From assembly GCA_029224185.1 (NCBI GenBank), contig CM055197.1:21744283-21808282 (forward strand): a stretch of 64,000 nucleotides of DNA. The letters are read 5' to 3'. Numbering within the stretch: position 1 is the first letter of the stretch; each line of letters begins with the position of its first letter. Below are positions 1 through 11,630 of this stretch, one piece after another. A program made the translations under genes and the position numbers. A model generated the notes under the pieces. That model saw nothing but the letters and a program-made list of their open reading frames with translations. It had not been told where the DNA came from and made no database searches. This stretch comes from Karalla daura (lineage: Eukaryota > Chordata > Actinopteri > Chaetodontiformes > Leiognathidae).

Positions 1-730
1 AACTGTCCTCTACTTAGACAGAGAGAGAGAGAGGCATGTGTTTAAGTGTTCACATGCGTTCTATTCACATAATTTCTGTGGTTAAGAATAATGCGACTGG
101 ATTTACAGTCATCACACGGTGCTGTGAAGTAAGTCCTTTTTATATAAAGATCATTACATGGTTTCACAGAGGCTCAACCTGGAAATTGGAAGTAGAGGCC
201 ATATATTGCCCCTGTCATTTTGCTAATATTGTCTCTTTCTCTTTCTGTGTTCCATGCACCCTGCTCTCCTTCCATGTGGCCCCTCTACCCAGGTAAGTCC
301 CCCACTATTTTATCTTTTCTCTTATCAATTCTGCTCTTCAGAATTGCAGAATACCTCTGACACCGTCTAAATAAGCATGTATTTCCTATATGATCCCTTT
401 TAAGTAAATGGAACACATGGACATTATATACTCCTGTACATAGCAAAATGTGCAGAAACAAACTTTTGGGCATAACTCCCTCACGTCCTGTGTGCACTAC
501 GCAATGACTCATACAATCAACTTAGCCCTCTGTTTCCTTCTCATACACACATCATCATAGCTGTATTCATTATCAAAAATATCTTGGCATGCACAAAACT
601 GAACATATGGTCTTTGCATCCTGCAGCATTATTGCAATGATGCCAGAGAGTGTGTGAATGAGAAACGCAATGCACACAGTCCTTTCTTCTAAGCCTTCAT
701 TTTGACGTCATAGGAATACACACAGACACA

Positions 731-731
731 T

Positions 732-801
<70 letters not shown>

Positions 802-811
802 ACACACACAC
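731..811. repeat. (CA)n microsatellite
   Basis: About 80 bp of CA dinucleotides with a single CAGA interruption. Ordinary fish-type microsatellite. Confidence 0.95.
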
Positions 812-3422
812 CTCAGCTGCTGTCCAGATGGAGGCCTAACCTGGTAGAAAATGATTCACTCATTGAATATTTAGTTGTAATCAAAGTGTTACATTTTTGA
901 CATTTGCTCGACTGCCGCAGCAGTAATGCTTCCTGCCAGAGGGGAATAATTTGGAGGAAATATATACTCATAATAATCAGAAGGCACACAGGTACGACGT
1001 TATTGAAAAGATGTGGTTGGCACAACTTTTGTTGTAGCTTTTCAGCTTTGTCACTTTCAAGCTTACCACAAAATAATTCAACTGCCCATTTGTCTCAGAT
1101 GTGAGAGCTCAACATTGTTCAAATTAGATAGTTTCAAATTAGTTAAGAAATGTCATATGCACCCAATCACATGCTTTTCATATTATAATATTGCATATAA
1201 TATTACCATACTGAAATATCAATATGGTAATATCCGAAGAAAAACAAACATGATACTGTACACACATAGTCATTTTCCATTTTGCTGTTTTGGGAAATAT
1301 ACCGCAATACCAGTAAATTTGGTGGTTGGGCATCATATGTGTGAAAAAAGTGTCCATTAAATGTCAAATAATATTATTTAGAATAATGATATTTTTTGAT
1401 ATATCCTGGAGAATCCTAGGCAGCTTATTATTCAACTTCACAGAGTGAAGTATGACCTAATCCCTGGCCCTGGCCTTCACCTGATACGCAGACATGGGAT
1501 ACATATCAGTTTCCACATCTAATTTTTGACAAGATAAATGGCCTTGAATGTGTATGAATACCAAGACAAGTAAAGCTGTGTTGTACACCAACTGTTAGCT
1601 ACATTTGTGCAATACGCAAACTGCATCTTCTCTGTTATATGCTTGTAAGACTTAAACATACATATGCATGTGTACACAGAAACACTAAAACACACAATGC
1701 TCACACAACTGAATGTCAATACTTGCGAATTAATCGACCTCATCAATACCTCATCAATGGCATTAATGATATTCAATCACTTTGTTGTGGCCTTTGTAGC
1801 GCTCCCGATGCTTTTGGGCAGCAACCTCTCTCAGTAGGCTTGGCCCCCAAAGGTAGCTTCTACCTCACCCTGAGGTTGCGCTGCCTGGCCATGCGTCATT
1901 CTGTGTAGATTTCTGTATGTTTGTGTGTGGGTCTGTGTGCGTTTGTATACACAGTGTGAATGTATTGCTGCACACGTTTACATGGAGGTGGGTGGGTAAT
2001 TTTCTCTTACTTTCTTTGTTGAAGAGAGAGAGTACCCTTCGAAACCTGGCCCACACACCGCCGTTCACTGGTTAGTGCTGTCTGGGGGGAAGGAGGGGGG
2101 GGGGGGGGTCGTGACAAAATCGCAAGGGCCCCTTTTGTCTTTTTTGCGTATTGCCCCACTTCACGTCAGAAACGGTGCTGCTGATGTCATTACCCATAGA
2201 TTTGTATTCAGTCTGAGTATTCTATTCTGTCAGTTTCTTTTTCCATTCCCCACCCACCAAAAGTTCGATTGTACATGGAATCTTCTATGTTGAATGCGAT
2301 GCCTCATTGAAGATATGAAAACTTGGACTTCATTTCACACAAAGCAGCAGTTTATGAGTCTGACCCTCTTGCTGCATAATCAAAGAATTTGAGGGACAAA
2401 AACGCACACAGACACACACACACAAACACAGACATACACTGAGGAAGAAGGAAGAAGAGTATTATTTCTTTCTCTGTTTCTCTGTCTAGACTTTCTTTGA
2501 ATGCCTGTATTTCTCTCCCTGCACCCCTCCACCATAACATGCTAACAAAGACATAATGTAATTTCATCTGGCTCTCTACTCCAAGTTAACTACATACATG
2601 GCATTAACAGTGCCTTCTTTCCTTTATGGTCTTCTGAGTGAAAGATAATAGCCGGTTTGGCTATGAAGACACTTTGCTTTGTTGTCTTTCTCCATGTATC
2701 CTAATGGCTGATGATTACCCTGAAATGACAGTGTCTGTATCTGTGTGTCAAACAGAGGAGGGTACACGTCAGTGTGTGTGTGTACGTGTGTGTGTGTGTG
2801 TGTGTGTATCTCTGTGTGTGGGCAGACATGCATTAGGCTGTGTTTGCAGAGGATGTGTCACTGGGAGCACGAAGCTATCGGCAGCTGCTGAGCACCAGGC
2901 TTTTATTTCTTCTCTGTATTGGCTAATTGTCATATGATCTAAGTTGCCCGAGAGGCTTTGAACAATTATATAAACTGACAGATAAATAGACAAATTGTTA
3001 ATGCTGTATTTAAGCAGTTAAAAATAGCTTTCATAGCATTGTTTACTGTTTCGTTTGGAACCCCTATTAGTGTTCATTGAAATGAAGACTATTCTTCCTG
3101 GGCTCTACATTGTAGAGTATTTTTATAATGTGTATCCTGAGCTAAATGTTAGAAATTAGGATGGATAACAGTCCTTAATATCAATTGCTTTGTCAATGAA
3201 CATGCCAATAAAACTGAGCTGCATGTCCCAGGCTTTCTACCTATTCTAGCTTCCTTGTTATAGTGCTATTGCTGTGACAATGCAATGCTCAAAAAGTTCT
3301 ACAGGAACTAATATGCAATCTTTCTACAAAAGTTTTTGTGAAGCCGTTACGAAACTCTCAAAGTGAGCTTAAGGGATCAAAGAAAAGGCTTCGAAGTGAA
3401 GAAAGAAGAGTGATCAAAGTAG

Positions 3423-3582
3423 AGAGGAGAGGAGAGGAGAGGAGAGGAGAGGAGAGGAGAGGAGAGGAGAGGAGAGGAGAGGAGAGGAGAGGAGAGGAGA
3501 GGAGAGGAGAGGAGAGGAGAGGAGACGAGAGGAGAGGAGAGGAGAGGAGAGGAGAGCAGAGGAGAGGAGAGGAGAGGAGAGG
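3423..3582. repeat. (GGAGA)n pentanucleotide array, about 32 units
   Basis: About 160 bp of the 5-bp unit GGAGA, nearly perfect, with two single-base variants (GACGA near 3526 and GAGCA near 3556). The plus strand is purely purine apart from those variants, so the open frames on both strands here (EERRG and LLSSP repeats) are artefacts of the repeat. Confidence 0.97.
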
Positions 3583-6084
3583 TAGGGCATAGCCATTAAT
3601 GTTGGCCAATGATTGGGCCTGCTAATAGTTATCAGTGTTTTAGGGCGAATATGATAGCCATGTAACGTAGGCCTTGATTACTTTATGAGCCTCTTCAAGT
3701 CGTTTGGCAACGCTTACTGATGTGACCCCTCCTGAGATCCCCCTTCCTCTTTCCCTCCAAACCCCTCACTGCCGTCACCTCCACCTTCTCCTCCTTTACC
3801 CCCTTGTCTCCCCCTCTCCTCTCCCACAGCATAACCCTCCTCCCCCCTATTTCTTGCTGCGCTCCCATGATGATGAAATCAAATTAGGTGGACTGGATGG
3901 GCCTAAATCACAGCTCACGTTGCGGCCCGTGACATAAAGAATGGCCGCGACGAGGTTACCCAGAGTTCACTGCAGATAATGAAAGAGACAGGGAGGTAAT
4001 AGCATGACAGAGTGGTGGGGTTCAGTATACCAGGGGGTGGAGGGGATGGGGGTTAATATGAGGGGAGGGGTGGAGGTTCATTTGGAGGGTACCTGCCTAT
4101 ATGACCACTCCATCTGGTGAGGGACACCCATTCACCTCCTCCGTTGACTTCTCCTTTCTGTACCTTTTCTTTTCTCTTGAGTCTCTCTCCTGTCCTCTCC
4201 TTCATCCTCTAACTCTGTTTTTACATCCACCCATCCTTCTTTTCCCTCTGTGTCTTGAGCGTGATAACGGTTTCACACTCAATTAAGTAAAGTATTGCCT
4301 AAAAGGGAGTCTAGCCAGTGTTATCAGGAGACATTCACTAAGTACTTCAGTGATGGTTAGCCACTTCCATTATGGCTTATCTCATCCAAGTCTATTTGTT
4401 AGAAAAGCTGTCATGTCCACTTTTGTCACTTGGCTTGCTTTAATTGACAACTGACATTGTCCTCCTGCTCACCATTTTGACAGAAATAGACCTAAATCCT
4501 ATGGGTAAATGTCATTTTAAGAAACACCAACACATTATGCTCACATGCTATTGTTGCAAATGTCAGTTAGGTGTTAATATGCTACCATAAAAGTCTTCGC
4601 TTTTCTGGAAAAGCTTTTTTTTTACATGAATTTGGAACATGGTTGCAGGGAACTGGTCAACTTCAAAACATTAGGTGAATTCAAGCTCTGGTGTTGGGCA
4701 AAAATGTCTGGCACACAGTTGCTTTTTCTGTGGAGTGGAAGGTCCTAATAGGTCAGGCAGAAAAAACACAAGAGCTGTTTTGTAAGGCATTACACAAAAA
4801 GGCGTAGGCATGGAGTGGGAGCAGAAAAATAAAAGTACTGGATGCACACTGTCTCTACAGTAAATGTTTATGTTGTCGTACTAACAGCTCACGTGAATAG
4901 ATAAAATAGATACTGACACCGATAATACTGTCACGTCTCTGTTATATGCTGCAGTCTGCAGAAATATGTGTTTCACTGAACTACACTGCTGGAATTCATA
5001 TGATTTGCCTTAGTGGACAATTTGGAATTAAACATGTTGGATAATCTTACTAAATCGTTGCTTGCAGGTGTGCAAGTGTGCATGTGTGTGTGTGTGTGTG
5101 TTTGAGTATTTGTGTGCGTGCATGTGTTTGACATCCTTACCGGACACCTGTCACTGTTTACAGTCTGTGGCTCTGTTGTTTTTTTCCTCTCATTACAGAA
5201 TACCAATACACAGAGTATCCTGTTCTCTCACACATATTCTCTCTCTCTCTCTCTCACATACACACACACACCCAGCCTGTCAGTGCCACATGCCTCCGGT
5301 TAGCTGGCTCCACACAACATAGACTGACCTTTGACCTTGTCTGCACAGATCATTTGCTTCCTGTTGCTACCTAAATGGGGCAGGTAGGGTAAATAGGATC
5401 AGCAAAGTCACAGATGGACTGCTGCCAAACCATACTCTGCAGCAGTCTTTCTGCTAACTCTGAGGATTTAGCAGAAAGTTAGCAACACTACGTCTCAGGT
5501 CAGCTGCAGTGTTTACCATTTACAACAGTGATGTAGAAATAGGTTGGCCTCTGAAGTTTTAATGCTCTCCTGCGTGCATGGGTTTTCTCTAGGTTATCTG
5601 GTATACTCTCACAGTCCAGAGTATGAGAGTGGCTGGTGTATATGTGTGTGCCATGTATTATCTGCCTTCACTCTATGGGCCTGATCTACTAAGATCTTGC
5701 GCGCTTGGTTTGCGTGCATTCTGCGGATGTTCCACCAAGGGAAATTGCAGTAATTGAAGCAATTGAAGTACCAAAGGGGTAAGACATTGGATTGATAGAA
5801 GTATTTGCCATTCCGTGATGGTCAGAGGGTTGCGGTATGTGAAATTTTTCCGTCTCTGTTTAAAACAGAAGGTGTCCTCTTCACCCGTCACCTCTCCCTA
5901 TGACATTGGGGCCACCTTGTCCTCCATTCACCAAACTGGGTTTCAAGTCTGTAGGAAGGGAGCGACCAAACGGAAATAAAAAGCCCATTATGTGTTGCCT
6001 GCGGCGGGGGCTTGTTGACTGGGTTTTATTAGAGTGGGGGGAAGAGGGAGCTTGATGCCTTCATTTAGGCCCCTAAGCACCCTG

Positions 6085-6116
6085 AGTACTGTCAGCACCT
6101 GAGTGCTGACGGTACT
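6085..6116. repeat. Inverted repeat, 14-bp arms with 4-bp loop
   Basis: The left arm AGTACTGTCAGCAC (6085-6098) and right arm GTGCTGACGGTACT (6103-6116) are complementary at 13 of 14 positions, separated by CTGA. It lies in unique sequence about 60 bp before the (TG)n tract. No known RNA family was recognised. Confidence 0.85.
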
Positions 6117-6170
6117 GTGACGCTACTGGCCCCTGTGGCAGCACTAAAAGGCACCCTGACAGGAAAAGAC

Positions 6171-6173
<3 letters not shown>

Positions 6174-6258
<85 letters not shown>
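6174..6258. repeat. (TG)n microsatellite, about 42 units
   Basis: About 85 bp of uninterrupted TG. It is followed about 150 bp downstream by a (CA)n tract in the opposite sense, so the two could pair. Confidence 0.97.
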
Positions 6259-6261
<3 letters not shown>

Positions 6262-6404
6262 CAGTCATCAGCCATGGCAGCCAGCAGCCAAGCACCCCGA
6301 ACCACAGTGATTAGTAGTAAAATTTTAATGGGGGATCCATACATATGTCTAGCTGTCAGCTTTATGAGGAAGTGACAGTGCCAGCCTGGACTGCAGACAG
6401 TCAG

Positions 6405-6505
6405 GACACACACACACACACACACAGACACACACACAGACACACACACAGACACACACAAACACACACACATACACAGACACACACACACACACACACA
6501 CACAT
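6405..6505. repeat. Compound (CA)n microsatellite
   Basis: About 100 bp of CA repeat with regular CAGA, CAAA and CATA interruptions. Confidence 0.95.
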
Positions 6506-6544
6506 ACATGCATATTGTGCGTATGTAATTAGAATAGAATACTT

Positions 6545-6675
6545 GGTGCCGGCTCGGTTCTACTCGACTCTACTTGACTCGGCTGTACTCGACTTGGCCC
6601 GACCGCATTTCCATTACAAAGAACGTGCCGCCTTTGGAGTACCTGGTCGTCATAGCAACTCATGCACATGACGTT
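6545..6675 (+). mobile_element. Diverged fragment related to the 9697-10220 element
   Basis: From GGTGCCGGCTC onward the sequence parallels the left part of the 9697 element. Shared blocks are CTTGGCCCGA, TTTCCATTACA and CTGGTCGTCATAGC, in the same order and with similar spacing. The outer terminal repeat (CGTTTCCACTACATGG) is missing, so this is a truncated or decayed copy. The right end is approximate. Confidence 0.6.
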
Positions 6676-7872
6676 AACTGTCAGTAGCGATGATGCACTT
6701 TGATTAGCTTTAGCTAATTTAAAACAACATGTTTCCCTTCATAGCCTTCAAGGCAGGCAATCTGCATAATTGGTAAGTTTGAACCATGTGGACAAAGTTC
6801 AGTCCTGTCCCTCCCTAATCTGGACTTTGCTATCCTCTTCCTGTCATTATTGGATTGTATATGGCACCATAAATGATTAATGAAGATGAGTGATCCATAA
6901 CACCGGAAGAGCGGTGTTATCAAGTCCTATTTTGAAATGGCTGCTCTTGAGGGTAAAATTATATTGTACGGTCATTAAGATTATTAGTTTACTTAGTGAT
7001 TACACACAATGACACGGTACCAAGTATTCTATTTATATATATATTAAAAAAAAAAACTCTCAAGGGTTCAGTGTCTCCTCTCAAAACTGCATAATGATTT
7101 GCCACTCACAGGGGTCTGGGTTCATCAAGGGGTTGGTAGACTCATAAAAGTCTATGTTGCGTGTCTTAAGACCCTTCCACAATGTGTTGTAATGTTATCA
7201 GCTGAAGTGTCAGAAGAGAAAGAGGAAGGGTGAAGATGGTTGTGCAAGCCACATTGTGGGAAAATAAAGTACAGAGGTGGAAGCATACGTGTGGATCATC
7301 AGATTCCTCTGTTGATAAACTGCACTAGATCCTTCAGTGACCTATTAACAGAGAACGCCTAAGGGAGGCTCCAACTTCATACCAGGCTTCTGTGGATGTG
7401 TCTGTGGAAAATGTTTTCATTTAAAACTAACTATGAATTCAAGTGTTTCATTTTGGGAAAATCACAAATTAATGGAAGCAATACATTATAATTCACAGGC
7501 TCTACAGGGCAACCCTAACTTTTCACTATAATGAAAAATGCTATGACTAGAAGTTTATCTTCCTCTATGCTCACTCCATCCTTCTCTTTGTTCTCACCCT
7601 TTCCATAAATGCCTGGCCACAGTCTTGGCTGAAGCTGAGTAATTTAAGGAAGGCCAAAGCGTTACTCTCACTCTGCCCCTGTCGTGGAGGTTATCTAAAT
7701 CAACATTACGGGACAGTCTGCATGTGGTCCCTTAATGCCCCCCCCCAGACTGGGCGTGTGACAGGCAGCATGTGTGTGTGTGTGCGTGTTCGTCTTATGG
7801 TGGAGTAAATAAACACATCGTTGAGAAGGTCACAGAGGCAAAGGTGAAACAGCGGTTGCAGTCGATACCCCC

Positions 7873-7906
<34 letters not shown>

Positions 7907-8005
7907 GGCAGGTGTAAGCACCCTTCCTCCCTCTGCCTGCCTCCTAACTCCGTTACCCCACTTGTTAGCCAGTAAAGGGTGACCCCACTCTCCCTCTCCT
8001 CACAT

Positions 8006-8051
<46 letters not shown>

Positions 8052-9696
8052 CTGATTGAAGCACCTGACTAATGGGCTGTAATGAGAGGCAACCAGAGAG
8101 GGAGGCTCGTTGAATTGCTCGCCCAGGGGACTCAGGACGTTGTGCGTGTGCGTGTGTGTATGTGTGTGAATGTATGTATGCGTGCTTACGCATGTTCTTA
8201 GTGCATCTGGTGTGTGCGCGTGTCTCTGTGTGTGAATAGCTGACCCTGTTACAACACCGACGTGTTTGTCCTAATGTCATTAGCCAGGGGCAGTGTGAGG
8301 TCAGACTGCTCCACGCAGAGCATTCATTCTTACTGCACAGCCCAAAGGGTGTAGTTGAGGGTGAGACAACCTGGTGAGATACTTTGTTTGTTATCTCAAA
8401 TTATTACCTGTATTTTCTGCAGTTAACGCAAGATTTTAAGGTACAGCAGCAATTCAGCTCCACCAGATCTCAGAGCTCTCCCTTGGTTGAACTGGAGGCA
8501 GGACTCAAGGACAAAATGGATGACTCTAGGATGTTGGTCTTAGACAATAGGAAGATTCATTTTAATAAATTATTTAAACTGAAGGTCACACTCATTTCCT
8601 CTATAAAAAAGCTATGGATTTTCAAGTAAACTATAGCATTCTTATCCAATTATATACAATTTTGGATTGAATTTAATACTCGTGACCATCGATTGGGCCT
8701 TTCTGTCACTGTGGTGCTGTAAGATTAGATCTACATTATGCATTGGCCCGACATGTCGCCCTGTCCTGGTCAGTAATGCTCTATTTTATCTTTTTTTTGC
8801 TGAAACTATAGCTGTCTTTGGAGACACTCAGTCCACTTTTACAGCTCCCCGCTAACTAGTGTTGCAGGCAGCACAGTGCTATCAGGGAAAAATCACGCAA
8901 GCCTGTCTGCCTAGGTAGGCGTGTGGTCACCCTTGTGTGAGTGTGTGTGCTCTTGTGCACAACCCCACTCGTCCATCTAGCTGTCGGTGTATATCGACCA
9001 GGGCCATCATGTGTGTTTGGGCCTGAGCGAGGCCACAGATGCTGCAGGGCTATTAGGTGCCCATTGTTTGTTTTGAATGGCAACGGAAACAAAATTGGTC
9101 TCATTCTGATCTTATTGTGGGTAACCCTACCTCCCTCTGTGGCCAGGGGAGGCAAAAACCAATCCTAATTCACTTACCCCACCCAACATTGGCTCTTCTA
9201 ATGCTTTTTGAGGGATGAAAATATGGCAACATGCAATAAGTGTCAACAGTACAGAGGTCTTAAAAGCAGGAGGACAGACAGATATACGGTGAAAGATAGA
9301 GAGCAGTCAATGGCTAAAAAAAACTCTCTTCCCTTGGTTGTTACTTTTCTTGCACTCTTTACTCCTCTGTGGATAAGCTCTCTATTCCTTGTCTTCTGTC
9401 CATCTTTGCATCTTCTCTTGAGATCAAGACACCAAGGCACCATTACATTTAATTCATAGAGCAATACCCTGATGATATAGGTTGAACCACAGTCAACACT
9501 AGGTCTAGGTGGATGCGTGTCAACACATCCACCTAGTATCAGTAAAGTCGAACACACAGTTTCCCATTAAAGGATGCTGTCATTTATATATAAAACATAT
9601 TTCAGCTCAGACATGGGCTGAGGTAATATGGTGCTTTAGAAAATGGGTTCTTAGTGCTCAAAGAAAACGTTATGTTTTCAATACAATAGCATCTAT
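6676..9696. other. Non-coding sequence, likely intron (part 2)
   Basis: No exon was recognised. It contains (TG)n at about 7769-7788 and 7876-7904, (CA)n at about 8006-8050, and otherwise AT-rich unique sequence. Apparent Cys-Val and His-Thr open frames are translations of the dinucleotide repeats. Confidence 0.6.
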
Positions 9697-10220
9697 TGCC
9701 TCGTTTCCACTACATGGTACCAGCTCTACTCTATACGGCTCGGCCTGGCTTGGCCCGAGTGTGTTTCCATTACAGAATAGAGCCACATTGCGAGTCTCTG
9801 GTCGTCATAGCGATGGAGGTAAACACGCTCATTGCATGTTGCCTTGTCAAGCTCTCGTACTCATCAGTGACGAAGAACAGACATGTCTGCACCTCCTCTA
9901 CTGACCAAGGTGTCGCTTAGCGGTTCGTCATCACTCCCAAAGCGGACGGAAAGCAAGTGAGAATTGAAGAGGAGGCATTTGTTTTTCAAACATGCCGGCG
10001 GTCCGCACAATAATGATGTAAGACGCCGTGACCAATCAAATGTCACAATTCCAACCCTGGTTCTCACAGATTCACCATTGTCAATCTGACAAAACCACAC
10101 CGGCCACTTGGCCTGGGAGGCCAGCAGGTACTAGAAAAATAGTACCGGGTACCAGATCTCAGGTAATGGAAATGCACAAAATGCCAAGCTGAGCCGGTAC
10201 CATGTAGTGGAAACGGGGCA
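9697..10220. mobile_element. Nonautonomous DNA-transposon-like element with 25-bp terminal inverted repeats
   Basis: The left end (9697-9721, TGCCTCGTTTCCACTACATG then GTACC) and right end (10196-10220) are inverted copies matching at 24 of 25 bases. A second, inner inverted pair lies at 9761-9773 (GTGTTTCCATTAC) and 10163-10177 (GTAATGGAAATGCAC). The 524-bp body has no credible transposase frame, so it would depend on another element. The flanks are TAT on the left and TAA on the right, so the target-site duplication is unclear and I do not assign a superfamily. A diverged relative sits at 6545-6675. Confidence 0.8.
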
Positions 10221-11612
10221 TAAGATTCTTGGTAACTGAATAAATCTTTACCAGTATGGCAACCACATCTAAAAAAAGTTTCCAAAATTACCTAGACAGA
10301 CACCCTAACAGACATCTATTCATGATTGAATGACATAAACATATTTTGATGAGCTTTTTCCCTTGTGCAGTCTTGCGTGTTGGCTGGTTTGAGGTCTAGT
10401 TTTCATAGCCTCATCCTCCACATCAGTGCAAGCCCTCTGCTCTGGGCCCAGACACACGCAGCAAATCCTCACAGGCCAAAGCTCTGGAGAGAAAGACGAT
10501 CCGTCCACAGTGGCCAGCCCTGCCCTCTCATCTGCCCTTCACACAAACATACGCACACACACACATATGTTCAGCCTTGCCCTCTCCACTGCCCCTGCAC
10601 ACCGGCAGTAATGATGTCTGTTGACCTCCAACACAAACACTGCCCTGGAAGATTAGTTTACAAGCGGCCGAGGGACTCTGGGTTTCAAATCTTAACCCCC
10701 TGCAATTTTCTGCATCGATTATATTTTTCTTTCGTCTTTGGTGGTGGACATGCCACTAGGTTAGGGCTGCTCCTCATTAATATTATGAATAATGTAGATT
10801 CTCAGTCCATGTAAAGAAACACAGCAGCATTTATCATGGAGATGATACTAACACACAGTTTGACCTAGAAATCTTTTAAACAACAGCAACACGTCCATTT
10901 TGTCATAACAAATATTCTAAAAAAAAACAAAAACTTAATGAAATAGGGAAATATAGCTGCAGGCATTCAGAATTACACAGATGTTTTTTTGTGTGTTTTT
11001 TTAATCCTATCTTTCCCCTGTACTTCATACTGAAAGTCTAAACATTTGGTGGCATCATAGGGCATAGAGTCGTGGACAGTGTCAGAGAGTCACAGATGCA
11101 AAAATGGCAGGTCATAGGGCATGGCACGCTACACTAAAAGGAGAGTCCATACTGACTCATATGTCATAGATAAAGTCTAATATTCATGTGCAGGATCCAG
11201 TGTATGCTTGCACACATGCAAACACACACAAACATAGTCAGGCATCAGCAACAGGACGTGGTGACTAAGTAATAGCCTGGCTGTCTGGAGCCAGCTGCTA
11301 GGCAGCTACTTTGCTAGGCTTGCTAGGCTGCTACTTTTTACATGCCAACTGATTACCCTAATTTCAAGCTAGGCTGATAGATAGCTTGTCCCCCTCCCAC
11401 CAACATCAACACCAGTCTCTATTTCCCTATTGTCAGCCACTGCAGGCTAGTCCACCAGCCGGACCATAATATTTTTTTGATTATTCAATAAATAACCCAT
11501 AATTCGACATTGATTGGGACCATGAATGGGCTTTGTCAGGAGGAGGTAGAATAGTGATGGGAAGATTTGGTGGTTGAGGTGGTGGGGTGGTTTGAGTGGG
11601 TATCGACCAGTG

Positions 11613-11630
11613 GTGGTCAGCGCTGACCAC
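11613..11630. repeat. 18-bp perfect palindrome
   Basis: GTGGTCAGCGCTGACCAC reads the same on both strands. It is surrounded by further CCAGTGG/CCACTGG words, so the neighbourhood from 11606 to 11640 is rich in short inverted repeats. Confidence 0.9.

Larger units (their letters stand above)
1..6544. other. Non-coding sequence, likely upstream intron of rnf220 (part 1)
   Basis: I see no convincing exon on either strand; the open frames here are short or driven by simple repeats. It holds (CA)n at about 731-811, a G-run at 2094-2108, (GT)n at about 2772-2808, a large GGAGA array at 3423-3582, (GT)n near 5078-5102, (CT)n/(CA)n near 5240-5275, (TG)n at 6174-6258 and (CA)n at about 6405-6505. The stretch 3860-4000 is unique and motif-rich (GATGATGAAATC, GTGACATAAAG) and could be a regulatory element. 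A perfect-looking hairpin lies at 6085-6116. Placement inside an rnf220 intron is inferred only from the downstream exons on the same strand. Confidence 0.6.

Noticed and set aside
5675..5740. GGGCCTGATCTACTAAGATC, which resembles an end of a dispersed fish repeat
   Set aside because: I could not find a matching inverted end or boundary within the window, so it is not listed as an element.
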